Shown: positions 28,674 to 37,970 of the stretch, one piece after another
Position numbering within the stretch: position 1 is the first letter of the stretch
Layout: each line of letters opens with the position of its first letter
Source: an uncultured Flavobacteriaceae bacterium
GTDB taxonomy: Bacteria; Bacteroidota; Bacteroidia; Flavobacteriales; Flavobacteriaceae
Reading direction: 5' to 3'
Length of the DNA stretch: 64,000 nt
Assembly (NCBI GenBank): GCA_947500445.1
Contig: CANMSB010000013.1
Span: forward strand, 52,153-116,152
Program-made: the position numbers and the translations under genes
Notes under the pieces: generated by a model
What the model saw: only the letters and a program-made list of their open reading frames with translations
What the model was told of the DNA's origin: nothing
The model's database searches: none

Positions 28674-29279
28674 GTGGCAAAAGGCGGTAAATTGATTATT
28701 TTTTCAGCACCCTCGGGAAGTGGCAAGACCACTATTGTACGGCACTTGCTCAAACAACCGGACCTCAACTTGGCGTTTTCGGTATCGGCCACCTCACGCC
28801 CCTCCCGAGGTGAGGAAAAAGATGGGCAACACTATTATTTTATGAGCGTACCCGAGTTTAAAAAACATATTAAAAACGATGCTTTTTTAGAATGGGAAGA
28901 AGTATATCGGGATAATTTTTATGGCACCTTAAAAAGTGAGGTCGAACGGTTATGGGCGGAGGGCAAAAATGTCATTTTTGATATTGATGTGGTCGGCGGA
29001 CTTCGGATCAAGAAGAAATTTCCAGAACAGACCTTAGCGGTATTCGTAAAACCCCCGAGTGTGGACGAATTGAAAATACGATTAAAAAAGCGCAGCACGG
29101 AAAGTGAAGATAAAATAAACATGCGTGTGGCAAAAGCGTCGGTGGAACTTGCTACCGCCCCGCAATTTGATAAGATCATTAAAAATTATGATCTGGAAGT
29201 AGCCCTCAAAGAGGCACACGCCATGGTAAAAGCCTATATTAATGGCCCTGAGCCGTCATCCAACACCGCGGAAAGTTGA
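28674..29279 (+). CDS. gmk: Guanylate kinase
   Basis: The 201-residue enzyme phosphorylates GMP to GDP. The P-loop is FSAPSGSGKTTIV. GMP-binding elements are SATSRPSRGEEKDGQHYYF and FLEWEEVY, and a lid region has LKKRSTESEDKINMR. It starts with GTG 51 bases after yicC, and its stop overlaps the TTG start of nadD. Confidence 0.97.
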   Translation: MAKGGKLIIFSAPSGSGKTTIVRHLLKQPDLNLAFSVSATSRPSRGEEKDGQHYYFMSVPEFKKHIKNDAFLEWEEVYRDNFYGTLKSEVERLWAEGKNVIFDIDVVGGLRIKKKFPEQTLAVFVKPPSVDELKIRLKKRSTESEDKINMRVAKASVELATAPQFDKIIKNYDLEVALKEAHAMVKAYINGPEPSSNTAES

Positions 29280-29866
29280 AACGAGTCGGTCTTTTTTTCG
29301 GTACATTTAATCCTATCCATATCGGGCATATGGCCATTGCCAACCACATGGCCGAATTTTCGGATCTGGACGAGGTATGGTTCGTGGTGACGCCCCAAAG
29401 TCCCTTCAAGGTAAAAAAGAACCTGCTGGACAACCACCACCGTTATCAAATGGTTTTCGAGGCGACAAAGGAATTTCCAAAACTGCGTCCCTCTAAAATA
29501 GAATTCGACCTTCCACAACCTAATTATACCATAAACACCCTAATACACTTGGAGGAAAAGAAAGGACCGGAACATCAGTTCTGTCTTATTATGGGCGAGG
29601 ACAATTTAAAGGGCTTTCACAAATGGAAAAACTACGAGCTGATACTCGAACGGTACGACCTTTATGTATATCCCAGAATCGGCGAAGGGGAAATTACACA
29701 TCAACAATTTAAGGACCATCCCAAAATACATCGGGTGGCCGCTCCCATCATGGAAATCTCCTCCACTTTTATCCGAAACCATCATAAGGCCGGAAAAAAT
29801 ATCCGCCCGCTACTCCCCGATCCGGTATGGCGGTACATGGATGAAATGAACTTCTATCGCTCCTGA
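29276..29866 (+). CDS. nadD: Nicotinate-nucleotide adenylyltransferase
   Basis: The 196-residue enzyme makes deamido-NAD from nicotinate mononucleotide and ATP. The nucleotidyltransferase motif is GLFFGTFNPIHIGHMAIA, and the second motif is ISSTFIRNHHKAGKNIRPLLP. The start is TTG within a TTGA overlap with the gmk stop, which indicates translational coupling. Confidence 0.96.
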   Translation: MKRVGLFFGTFNPIHIGHMAIANHMAEFSDLDEVWFVVTPQSPFKVKKNLLDNHHRYQMVFEATKEFPKLRPSKIEFDLPQPNYTINTLIHLEEKKGPEHQFCLIMGEDNLKGFHKWKNYELILERYDLYVYPRIGEGEITHQQFKDHPKIHRVAAPIMEISSTFIRNHHKAGKNIRPLLPDPVWRYMDEMNFYRS

Positions 29867-29941
29867 ATCCAATTCGGAAATAGGGTCGATTTCCCGCTAA
29901 TAAACGCACTGTATTGAAATTCTTAAAAAGGTGAAATGGCA

Positions 29942-30337
29942 CTAATCCTTAACGATAAGGGATTCGGCCCAGGCAACCGCGTCGTCCAAACTTTTGAACA
30001 TCCCAAAAGGCCTGTTCATGAAAGATTGTTCCATTTGGGCGATGTCTTGGTTCATCACATCATAGGTAACGACCGCATAGCCCTTGAGGTTGGAGAACAT
30101 GGCCGTTGTCTTGAAGTGTGCGGTGGGATTGAAAGAATAGGAGTTTACCCTATTGGTGATATAAACGAAAGGTGTGGTGTTCCCGTAGTATTGTTTCGCA
30201 AGGGAGAGCATTTCCGTCGCATTTTCAAAAGCGAACGCAACCCCTTCGGCCACCTCGGCAACCATAAAGTTGCCATAAAAGGTAAATGTACCGATATCCA
30301 AATGGTGCTTTCCCAAATATGCCTGCTCCGAGTTCAT
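29942..30337 (-). CDS. STAS/SpoIIAA-like hypothetical protein (paralogue 1)
   Basis: The 131-residue soluble protein has GTFTFYGNFMVAEVAEGVAF, RVNSYSFNPTAHFKT and DDAVAWAESL. It shares its whole framework with the gene at 30466-30900: the NRVNSYS/HRVHSYS motif, YG...PFVYI, and the final AxxWAExL helix. The size and alpha/beta pattern suggest a SpoIIAA/STAS-like fold. No catalytic motif is evident. Confidence 0.7.
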   Translation of the reverse strand: MNSEQAYLGKHHLDIGTFTFYGNFMVAEVAEGVAFAFENATEMLSLAKQYYGNTTPFVYITNRVNSYSFNPTAHFKTTAMFSNLKGYAVVTYDVMNQDIAQMEQSFMNRPFGMFKSLDDAVAWAESLIVKD

Positions 30338-30465
30338 AACCCTATTTTTCTTACGGTACTAAAAGATACAAAATTGCTGGATACCCGCAGTGATCCATAT
30401 ACAAGATTTATAAAAATTTAAAGCGAAGGAATGTGCGTCCGCGGATACCGTGACCGTATTAAAAG

Positions 30466-30900
30466 CTATCGCTCCGGTTCCGATGGCACCATCAGTCGAT
30501 CTCCCAATAAGCGCTCTGCCCAATCAAAAGCTTCTGGAAGTTCATAAAACACCTGCACCGGCCCTTTAATAAAGTGCTTTTCCAAGCGGATCAGCCCCCT
30601 ACGATAACGGTTATTGGAAACGACGCCAAAACCGACAAAATTCGGAAACTGGGCAATCAACTTTTTATGGCCTATAGGATTTGATGAATAGGAATGGACG
30701 CGGTGGGAAAGATATACTACGGGAACGGAATCCCCATAGACCTCACGTGCCATTTGAAGCGGGAGAGCCAGTTTTTCATGCGTCACATGCACCCCATCGT
30801 TAAACTCGCCTACGATAACATTGGAAAAGAACTGAAACTTCCCGATTTCCAATACTTTTTCGGCTATCAGCTTTTGTGGTTCGCCCCCTATATTTTTCAT
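30466..30900 (-). CDS. STAS/SpoIIAA-like hypothetical protein (paralogue 2)
   Basis: The 144-residue paralogue of the gene 128 bases downstream keeps IGKFQFFSNVIVGEFNDGV, YLSHRVHSYSSNPIGHKK and EAFDWAERLL. Conservation is highest around the RVxSYSxNP motif. The two copies look like an old tandem duplication. Function unknown. Confidence 0.7.
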   Translation of the reverse strand: MKNIGGEPQKLIAEKVLEIGKFQFFSNVIVGEFNDGVHVTHEKLALPLQMAREVYGDSVPVVYLSHRVHSYSSNPIGHKKLIAQFPNFVGFGVVSNNRYRRGLIRLEKHFIKGPVQVFYELPEAFDWAERLLGDRLMVPSEPER

Positions 30901-31036
30901 ATACGCTTCCTGTTGAACGGGTTCAAAAATTACACCATAATCGATTTAAAGATCGGGACAAAAAATCAATGGTGCAAAGCTAAGACCAATTCAAGAAAAC
31001 GTTTAAAAATACAGCTATAACCCCTAATAAAATCGT

Positions 31037-32041
31037 TTATCTACTGACGTCGAACAGGACGGTTTCATATTCAAAACTTTTCATTTCCCCGGAAACATCC
31101 ACATTGCTTATACGAACGGTGTACGTAACATCGTCCGTAGCGTTGGTATTGATTCCTTCGGGGACCCAAACCAAGGTAGCATCGCCGAAACCGCCCGCCA
31201 AATCCTCTACGGTAAGCGCTATGTTTCCTCCATTGCTATCCTGCATGCTTACCTGGGAACCGCTAAAATCGGCGTCTTTTAGCGAGAATGACCACCTGGG
31301 ATATATGAGTTGTTTTGGAGCATATCCCGAAGGGGGCCATGAAATGAACTCCGGAGCATCGGCAGGAACGGAACCCGCATCACCGACTACCCATATGGCG
31401 TTGGCTCCGGAGGTGTTTCCAATACCGATTTCCTGAAGTCTTGGCCATAGCAACCATCTTCGATGCCCGACCGGGCCATTGCTGCTCCCTGCGTCGCGAA
31501 GGTAGGAATCAATGGATTCCGAGTTTCTGGCGGTGGTCAACAGCGATTTTCCCGCAGCTTCGTTACCGTCGGCGGTATAGCATTTCCACGATTCCGGCGG
31601 ATTATGTTCCAAGGCATTGTTGGCGTCCATCATTAATGCCGCCCGTTGCGCCTTTTCGCTTTTAACAGCGCTTAGGGCAATGGTGTTATGGAGCCCTACC
31701 GCTTTTCTAAAGTAGTTTAAACGGTTCATGATCTTATCAACGGTCGCTTGTGGTACGCTTCCGGGATCACAGGCAGGCTCGTCTCCCGTCCAGGCGACAT
31801 CTCCCGATTCCGTTCTAGATGCGACATACAATGTTTCATATAAAGCCTTTGCTTCGTCTCGATTTGCATTGCCCTCCGCTACGGGCGTATTCGTTTCTTC
31901 GTTCGGATCCTGCGCTTCCTCCGAAACCAGAATACCATTTTCGTCTTCTATAGTAGCGTCCTTTTCGCATGCCGCCAATAGGATAAAAACGGCACAAAAA
32001 ATCGCCCTGGTCATCGGAACCATATGCTTTTCTGTTTTCAT
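31037..32041 (-). CDS. CAP (SCP/PR-1) domain lipoprotein
   Basis: The 334-residue protein has a lipobox (FILLAACEKD) and an acidic linker to about residue 65. A CAP domain follows with IMNRLNYFRKAVGL, LSAVKSEKAQRAALMM, ALEHNPPESWKCY and GPVGHRRWLLWPRLQEIGIG. The histidines of ALEHNP and VGHRRW correspond to the family's conserved cavity. The last 90 residues form a beta-rich module. CAP proteins are extracellular and their activities vary, so function is not assigned. Confidence 0.88.
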   Translation of the reverse strand: MKTEKHMVPMTRAIFCAVFILLAACEKDATIEDENGILVSEEAQDPNEETNTPVAEGNANRDEAKALYETLYVASRTESGDVAWTGDEPACDPGSVPQATVDKIMNRLNYFRKAVGLHNTIALSAVKSEKAQRAALMMDANNALEHNPPESWKCYTADGNEAAGKSLLTTARNSESIDSYLRDAGSSNGPVGHRRWLLWPRLQEIGIGNTSGANAIWVVGDAGSVPADAPEFISWPPSGYAPKQLIYPRWSFSLKDADFSGSQVSMQDSNGGNIALTVEDLAGGFGDATLVWVPEGINTNATDDVTYTVRISNVDVSGEMKSFEYETVLFDVSR

Positions 32042-32225
32042 AACTGCGAGATTTGGGGTTTACCTTAAAACGGGATGCTTTATAAAAACGTGTAATTATT
32101 CGACCAACAGCATGCAGTTCATCGAAAAGCAGATCGGTATACCTCAAAAAGGCCGACAGACATGAATGCCCACTGAAAAACAGTTTTAAACATGCCTGTC
32201 GACGTACTACCTTTAAAATGATACA

Positions 32226-32386
32226 ATACCATTTCTACCTTAAAATTACTCATTAAAAATTGCCCCTCTCCGCCTATACTTCAAAATAAAAAACAACCGT
32301 AGCCAATGCTATACTTGATTTTTCTTTTTCGCCTAAGCAAAAAATGACTGCTTTTTATTTGGGTAATTTTAAAGCAAAAATGGCAT
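32226..32386 (-). repeat. Rep1 dispersed repeat, 161-bp copy (B)
   Basis: The reverse-orientation counterpart of the copy at 46963-47123, with the same length and largely matching sequence across the core. It lies 9 bases beyond the stop codon of the yiaA/B-type gene. Confidence 0.8.
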
Positions 32387-32394
32387 TAAAAGCC

Positions 32395-32853
32395 CTAAGA
32401 AGCGGACTCTCTTTTTTCGATCAATTGAATATCGCGCGTGTTCTTTTGAACCGCAATAGCGGCAAAGAGACTCAACATAAACGACATGCCATAAAACCCT
32501 TTTTCGCTGAGTTCCAGATCCGCGTTCCAGAGGCCGACGGTCAGGAGTGTAATAGAGGCCAGGGTGGTAAACCAACTGATCCCATAGTACATATCACTTA
32601 CGGGAACACCCTCTTGGCGGTCCCGAACGCTTTTTTGAACGGAAACTACCGAGAAAAGACCGAAGAGCAGAATGGTAAAATAATATCCCTTTTCGTTCAG
32701 CCACATGTCAGCGTTCCATAGACCGATACAGTACGATACCATACCCACCAATAGGGCGATCCACGATGCGGACACGAATGCATCGGTGGGCTTAAAATTA
32801 AAGTCCGGGTTATTTTTAAATTCTTTCTTTTCCTTTTGAATTGAATTTTCCAT
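32395..32853 (-). CDS. YiaA/YiaB two-helix domain membrane protein
   Basis: The 152-residue protein contains two tandem yiaA/B modules, each a helical pair: WIALLVGMVSYCIGLWNADM then FGLFSVVSVQKSVRDR, and WFTTLASITLLTVGLWNADL then LSLFAAIAVQKNTRD. The repeated GLWNA...LxEKG(Y/F)Y and VQKxxRD elements define the family. Function is unknown. The start MENSIQKEK was chosen over an ATG 45 bases upstream because it gives the shorter, usual N-terminus. Confidence 0.85.
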   Translation of the reverse strand: MENSIQKEKKEFKNNPDFNFKPTDAFVSASWIALLVGMVSYCIGLWNADMWLNEKGYYFTILLFGLFSVVSVQKSVRDRQEGVPVSDMYYGISWFTTLASITLLTVGLWNADLELSEKGFYGMSFMLSLFAAIAVQKNTRDIQLIEKRESAS

Positions 32854-33008
32854 GTTTTTAGTTTTAACGGGTTCATTCGGTGACAAAGATGGCATCAAAA
32901 CGGTGCCCCGTTAAATCAAAAAAATGAAAATACTTATGATTAAAAATGATAAAATTATTCATTAACCCTTATTTTTATGAACTTATCTATATAAATACTT
33001 ATGATTTA

Positions 33009-34481
33009 ATGAAGCAACTAATCGCCTTAATAGCAGTGCTTTCAAAGGAAGAACACCAAGAATTTGTGGCCTACCTTAAGCGAAAGAACCGTAGGGGCGA
33101 CACCAAAAACGTATTGCTCTTTAAGCTTATTCTTGCTGGGGAAACCAATGCATTGGACCGTAAACTATACGGCACCCCATCAAAAAACGCTTTTCACGCG
33201 CTCTGCAAAAGATTACAGGACAGTCTATTGGATTTCATATCGGGTAAAAGTTTTTCTAAGGAGAATTCCGAAGAACTTGAAATCCTAAAACTGCTCTTGG
33301 CGAGTCGTATCTTTTTTGAACAAAAACAGTATTACATCGCTTTTAAAAGTCTATTGAAGGCTGAAAAAAGGGCAAAGCGCATCGCCGTTTACCCTATTTT
33401 AAACGAAGTTTATCACACCAAGATCCAATATGCCCATTTGAACCCTAGTTGGTCGTTAACCGCCATCATTCAAGAATCAGAGGCCAATCACGGGCTTTTC
33501 CAACAGGAGTATCAACTGAACTTGGCCTATGCGACCATCAAGGCCGAACTTAAAACGCCCGAAGGGAAATCGCTCCGCGAAATAATTGAGGATACTTTTG
33601 CCACGTTCCATATTGAATTGAACGATACCTTGGGCTACAAGGCGCTTTATCAGTTAATGGAAATCGTATCGACCGCGGCCAAACTCCAGAGCAATTACCA
33701 TACGATAGCTCCTTTTATGGAAAGGCTTTATGGCCTTATCGGCAAAAAAGGTTTGCTTGCCGACAAGCATCGGTACTACCATATCCATATCCTGAACTTG
33801 ATGGCCATTACCCACTTTAGAAACAAGAAATTTTCCGAATCCCTACAACTGACCGCGAACATGGAAACGGAGATGATGAAAAACAATAGGGAGTTTTACA
33901 AAAGGTTCCATGAAAAGCTGACCGTTTTAAAAGCGTTGAACCGGACCTATACCGGGGCCTTGGACGATGCCCTGATGTTATTGGAAGCCTACCCACAACA
34001 TTCGTTGGACCTTCAACTGCTGCACATGACCTGCCTTTTCCAAGGCGAACATTTTAACAAAGCGTACGCCTTGTTACGCTCCTTTCGCCATAGCGATGAT
34101 TGGTATACCAAAAAGGTGGGTTGGCAATGGGTCATCAAAAAGAACATAATTGAGCTGTTGTTACTTATCGAATTGGATAAGTTGGATCTGGTGCTGCTAC
34201 GGGCCGAACGTTTTAAACGTACTTTTTCCAAAAAGCTACGGCAACTGGGCGAGCAACGGGTACTGACCTTTGTACAATTGGCCCTCCGCTACTATGAAAA
34301 CCCACGACTTATCCGTTCCGAGGGCTTTGAAAAAGAAGTAGGCGACTCCTTTACTTGGTTGGGAAGAGATCGTGAGGATATTTTTGTAATGGGTTTTTAT
34401 GCCTGGCTCAAAGCCAAGATGCAGGGAGCATCCCTATACGCCGTTACGCTTGATCTTGTTCGTTCGCAATCGGAACAATAA
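33009..34481 (+). CDS. Large helical (TPR-like) hypothetical protein
   Basis: The 490-residue protein is all-helical and basic, with repeat-like stretches (SLLKAEKRAKRIAVYP, HILNLMAITHFRNKKFSESL, LLEAYPQHSLDLQLLHMTCL) resembling degenerate tetratricopeptide repeats. It has no signal peptide or membrane helix. The first 80 residues (KQLIALIAVLSKEEHQEFVAY...) are shared by a lineage-specific Flavobacteriia family, as far as I recall. No function is assigned. The ATG chosen is the first giving this N-terminus. A 48-bp Rep1 copy starts on the last base of its stop codon. Confidence 0.7.
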   Translation: MKQLIALIAVLSKEEHQEFVAYLKRKNRRGDTKNVLLFKLILAGETNALDRKLYGTPSKNAFHALCKRLQDSLLDFISGKSFSKENSEELEILKLLLASRIFFEQKQYYIAFKSLLKAEKRAKRIAVYPILNEVYHTKIQYAHLNPSWSLTAIIQESEANHGLFQQEYQLNLAYATIKAELKTPEGKSLREIIEDTFATFHIELNDTLGYKALYQLMEIVSTAAKLQSNYHTIAPFMERLYGLIGKKGLLADKHRYYHIHILNLMAITHFRNKKFSESLQLTANMETEMMKNNREFYKRFHEKLTVLKALNRTYTGALDDALMLLEAYPQHSLDLQLLHMTCLFQGEHFNKAYALLRSFRHSDDWYTKKVGWQWVIKKNIIELLLLIELDKLDLVLLRAERFKRTFSKKLRQLGEQRVLTFVQLALRYYENPRLIRSEGFEKEVGDSFTWLGRDREDIFVMGFYAWLKAKMQGASLYAVTLDLVRSQSEQ

Positions 34482-34528
34482 TACCATTTCTACCTTAAAA
34501 TCACCCAAATAAAAAACAAAAATGGTAT
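34481..34528. repeat. Rep1 internally deleted 48-bp copy (E)
   Basis: It keeps the full left end (ATACCATTTCTACC...CACCCA) joined to the outer right end (AAAAATGGTAT). It begins on the final A of the preceding TAA. Confidence 0.7.
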
Positions 34529-34537
34529 AAGCTTCTG

Positions 34538-35314
34538 CTAATCCTTTCCTTCAGCGGAGGACAGCGCTTCTACTTGGGTCAACACATCGGTTCCCAAATG
34601 GGTATCGTCCTTGTTATAGTACCATTTTCTTGTTTTGGGGAGGTTCATTTCCAAAACCTTTTCAAAATCCGAGAGCAGTATGTATTCTCCATCCTTTGCC
34701 GCTTCATCATGAAAAAATTGATATCCCTCCATGGCGTAGGTATCGGGGTCGAAGTAAAAGTACCAGGTGTCGTTCCCTACGGTTTCATCGTAAGTGGCCT
34801 TCAACACCAAATACTCCTTTCCTTTAAAAGTACGGGTCCGTACCTCGGAATCGATTATCGTTCCCGCATCGGTCAACTTCATCGGGAGCCCATACAGGTA
34901 GGTATAGTAATTTTTTAAAAGCTGTGCCCTTTCGCAATCCAATTTATGTGCTATGGCCTCTTCTTCCGAAAAGGTAGTACTACCGTTCAGGCTTAACGTG
35001 CAAACACCCTTGTTCAAACTATGTTCCGTAAAATTGCCCTCCTTTGCCGTGCGAAGCTTGAAATATTCCTTTGGAGCGTCTATGGTAACGGTACTCATAC
35101 GCTCCTTGCCATCCGGGGTGATCAGCTTGATCGATAACATTCCATAAAACGTGGGCCATGCCCCTTCCGAATCGTGGAACGCGATGGCTTTTTGCAACAG
35201 TTCGGCAGCCGTAAGTTCCGGTGTTTGTGCAAATGCAGGTGCCATCGTTAGGGTGTAGCACAATAGCATGCCTAAGTATAGGGTTTTTAAAGAACCTCTT
35301 CTGATAGGGGCCAT
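34538..35314 (-). CDS. DUF6503 family secreted protein
   Basis: The 258-residue exported protein has a signal peptide (YLGMLLCYTLTMAPAFAQ). The body shows ELLQKAIAFHDSEGAWPTF, KEYLVLKATYDETVGNDTWY and FYFDPDTYAMEGYQFFHDE. This matches DUF6503, related in outline to outer-membrane lipoprotein-sorting-like folds. It probably binds a hydrophobic or carbohydrate ligand, but no function is known. Confidence 0.8.
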   Translation of the reverse strand: MAPIRRGSLKTLYLGMLLCYTLTMAPAFAQTPELTAAELLQKAIAFHDSEGAWPTFYGMLSIKLITPDGKERMSTVTIDAPKEYFKLRTAKEGNFTEHSLNKGVCTLSLNGSTTFSEEEAIAHKLDCERAQLLKNYYTYLYGLPMKLTDAGTIIDSEVRTRTFKGKEYLVLKATYDETVGNDTWYFYFDPDTYAMEGYQFFHDEAAKDGEYILLSDFEKVLEMNLPKTRKWYYNKDDTHLGTDVLTQVEALSSAEGKD

Positions 35315-35377
35315 TTGTAGTTTTTTTCGGGTGACCCGGTTGAATCCCGGACCGCTATGTCCAATTACAATATTTTG

Positions 35378-37621
35378 TTATGCTTCCGCATATTCGTTGT
35401 AAATCTCCAAAAGGTTCATGGTAGCCACCAGAAGGTCCTTGGTCTCGAGCAACAAACTAAAATAAAGTGCGGTATTCTTGGGGCTCGATTCGTCCGAACG
35501 GGTACGCTCGACCTGTTTCTGGATTTTCTGCTCTACCTTTTCAAAAAGGTTTTGATTGTCGGCAATCAGCGGCGTAAGCGCCGCAAATGATTTGTCACCG
35601 AACAAGGCTTCGATATCCCCAAAAAATTGTTCCATAAAGCCATCGGTTTCCTTAAGATCTTTGATCTGGTTGAAACGCAACTTCTTGTGGTTATTGTTTA
35701 CATGCTTGTAACTGGCTTTAGAGATGTTCTCTACCGACTGCGTCATGTCCTGTAAATAGCCAAGTACGGTGATGTAAAAATTACTGGTGCCCACACTGGA
35801 ATCGTCCAAGTTCTTAATAAAATAGAAAATATTGTCCCGTAAGCCTTCTACCTCATTGTTGAGCTTTTGTATGCCCTTTCTACTCTTTTTAAGCCTGTCC
35901 GCATCGTGTTTTGCCAGTCCGTCAATGGTTTGGGTATATATTTTGTTGGCGCGCCGGATGGCCATCGAAATGTTTACCGAACTCTCTTCGATCACACCGT
36001 TAATGGAGTTGCTTTCCGCTTTTTGCAGTTTCTCCTCCAACTTGGTCTCCTTTACTTTTTTGTTATGGGAAATGTAGTTTTTACCGATCAATAAAAATGC
36101 TAGTATCAACAATATCACAATGGCCGCAAAGCCCATTAGGTGTATGACGTAAGCGATAATGGCGGCGGCCACAAACGCACTAAATGCGGTAAAAAACCAC
36201 CCGCCGATAACGTTCAATACCCCGGCGACCCTATAAACCGCACTTTCGGGACCCCAGGCCCTGTCGGCCAAAGAGGTGCCCATGGCCACCATAAAGGTGA
36301 CATAGGTGGTGGACAAGGGAAGTTTCATACTGGTGGCCAACGATATCAGCACGCTGGCGACCATTAAGTTTACGGATGCACGCACCAGATCAAAAGCGGG
36401 AAGGTCCTGCGACTTGCTCTTGGGTACATACACGTATGGTTTTTCGAACTGGGCGTCAATTTTCTTCGAAATGGAAATTGGTATAATACCGGCCAAATTT
36501 TCCGAGGCCTTTATGGTGTACTTCACTATTTGGCGGGAAAGAAAGTTGGGGCTGAACCGCTCATCTCCCTCATCTTGTCGGGAAAGGTCCACACTGGTCT
36601 TGACCACCGCTTTTGCCTTGGACGAAAACCATAAGGTGACCACCATGATCATCCCTGAGGCCAACAATAAATATTTCGGCGTATACACGGCTTCCGACAA
36701 GCCTTCCATGGTAAAATCTTGGGCAAGTTTTCCGGATGCGGTATATGCGTTGAACGATTCCATCGCGGCAAGGGGCACCCCTATAAAGTTGACCAAATCG
36801 TTGCCGGCGAACGCCATAGCCAAGGCAAAAGTGCCCAATACGATAATGACCTTATAAATATTAATTTTAAAGAAAATGGTCGCCGACCATGAGAGCAGCG
36901 TCCAGAGCACAAAATTGCCCAATAGGAACAAGAACTGGTTCGTTGCCACCCAAACGGTAACCTCTTCCGGAAGTACTGCGGCACTTTTAAGGCCTTTTAC
37001 CAAGATAAAGTATACGATCGCCGTTATGGCGAAACCGCCAAATACGGCGCCTACCCATTTTGCTTTTTCGGTAAATTTAAAGGAGATTAGGACCCTGGTG
37101 ATAAACTGGATAAGCGCGCCCACACTGAACGCGACCACTACCGATAATAGGATCCCAAGTATAATCTGTGTCGCCTTGTCCGTATTGATATAACCCGACA
37201 GTTCTTGAAAACCGCCCCCATTGTCAAAAATCTTGACCAGGGAAATGGCCACGGCGGCGCCCAACAATTCAAAAACGATGGAAACCGTAGTAGATGTCGG
37301 CATTCCCAAGGTATTGAAAAAGTCCAATAGTAAAATGTCCGTTATCATTACCGCCATAAAAATGATAATGATCTCGGCAAAAACAAATTCTCCGGGATTG
37401 AAAATACCTTTTCGGGCCACCTCCATCATACCACTGGAAGACATTGCGCCGAACGCAATACCAACACTGGCCACTATCATAATGGTTTTAAAGGAAATTG
37501 CTTTTGACCCTATTGCGGAATTCAAAAAATTAACGGCATCGTTACTGACCCCTACCACCAAGTCGGTTATCGCCAAGACCGCCAGCGCGACGACCATAAA
37601 AAAATACAGGTTCTCCCCCAT
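35378..37621 (-). CDS. PiT family inorganic phosphate transporter with PhoU-like tail
   Basis: The 747-residue protein has two PiT halves with the conserved signatures VGVSNDAVNFLNSAIGSKAI near the N-terminus and ALAMAFAGNDLVNFIGVPLA in the middle, about ten membrane helices, and SLATSMKLPLSTTYVTFMVAMG late. A soluble C-terminal domain of about 200 residues (from roughly 540) is helical and resembles PhoU/DUF47. Fusions of this kind are common in Bacteroidota. It imports phosphate with a cation. No phosphate regulator gene is adjacent. Confidence 0.93.
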   Translation of the reverse strand: MGENLYFFMVVALAVLAITDLVVGVSNDAVNFLNSAIGSKAISFKTIMIVASVGIAFGAMSSSGMMEVARKGIFNPGEFVFAEIIIIFMAVMITDILLLDFFNTLGMPTSTTVSIVFELLGAAVAISLVKIFDNGGGFQELSGYINTDKATQIILGILLSVVVAFSVGALIQFITRVLISFKFTEKAKWVGAVFGGFAITAIVYFILVKGLKSAAVLPEEVTVWVATNQFLFLLGNFVLWTLLSWSATIFFKINIYKVIIVLGTFALAMAFAGNDLVNFIGVPLAAMESFNAYTASGKLAQDFTMEGLSEAVYTPKYLLLASGMIMVVTLWFSSKAKAVVKTSVDLSRQDEGDERFSPNFLSRQIVKYTIKASENLAGIIPISISKKIDAQFEKPYVYVPKSKSQDLPAFDLVRASVNLMVASVLISLATSMKLPLSTTYVTFMVAMGTSLADRAWGPESAVYRVAGVLNVIGGWFFTAFSAFVAAAIIAYVIHLMGFAAIVILLILAFLLIGKNYISHNKKVKETKLEEKLQKAESNSINGVIEESSVNISMAIRRANKIYTQTIDGLAKHDADRLKKSRKGIQKLNNEVEGLRDNIFYFIKNLDDSSVGTSNFYITVLGYLQDMTQSVENISKASYKHVNNNHKKLRFNQIKDLKETDGFMEQFFGDIEALFGDKSFAALTPLIADNQNLFEKVEQKIQKQVERTRSDESSPKNTALYFSLLLETKDLLVATMNLLEIYNEYAEA

Positions 37622-37896
37622 TTATTTTAAATAAGCACAAATGTGCCATTATAATTTAGCAATGATGTTAAATTAAGGTTATGAAAATCCGACCACAATC
37701 ACACCCTTCAAACCCATTAAATTCTTCAAACCCTGGGTTTACGGGCTGTTTTTGACGGCTTACCAAAAGAAGACCTGAGCAAACGGCAATAATTTGATTT
37801 TTTTTAAAATAGCTGCGTGCATAAAACGCCTAAAATCAAAAAAACGCCACAAAAACAGGGGATACGCACAATATAAATCGCTTAAAAACGTTTTCA
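37622..37896. other. Gene-free upstream region
   Basis: No coding frame is supported. It holds a 13-base palindrome (AAACCC-T-GGGTTT) at 37728-37740 and a duplicated TTCAAACCC. Function unknown. Confidence 0.4.
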
Positions 37897-37914
37897 ATGT
37901 AAATTTAATGTAAA
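37897..37914 (+). promoter_or_regulatory. 7-4-7 direct repeat, candidate activator site
   Basis: ATGTAAA at 37897-37903 and 37908-37914 (11-base period), inside a block shared with the nrdB upstream region. It lies 28 bases before a perfect TACCTTTG -7 box, a typical distance for an activator. Confidence 0.45.
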
Positions 37915-37942
37915 CAAATGGTTCTTTAAACGTAAATTTTAG

Positions 37943-37950
37943 TACCTTTG
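37943..37950 (+). promoter_or_regulatory. -7 promoter box of the MORN-type gene
   Basis: TACCTTTG matches TAnnTTTG exactly, 20 bases before the ATG. Confidence 0.5.
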
Positions 37951-37970
37951 AAGTATCGATTAAAGTTATA

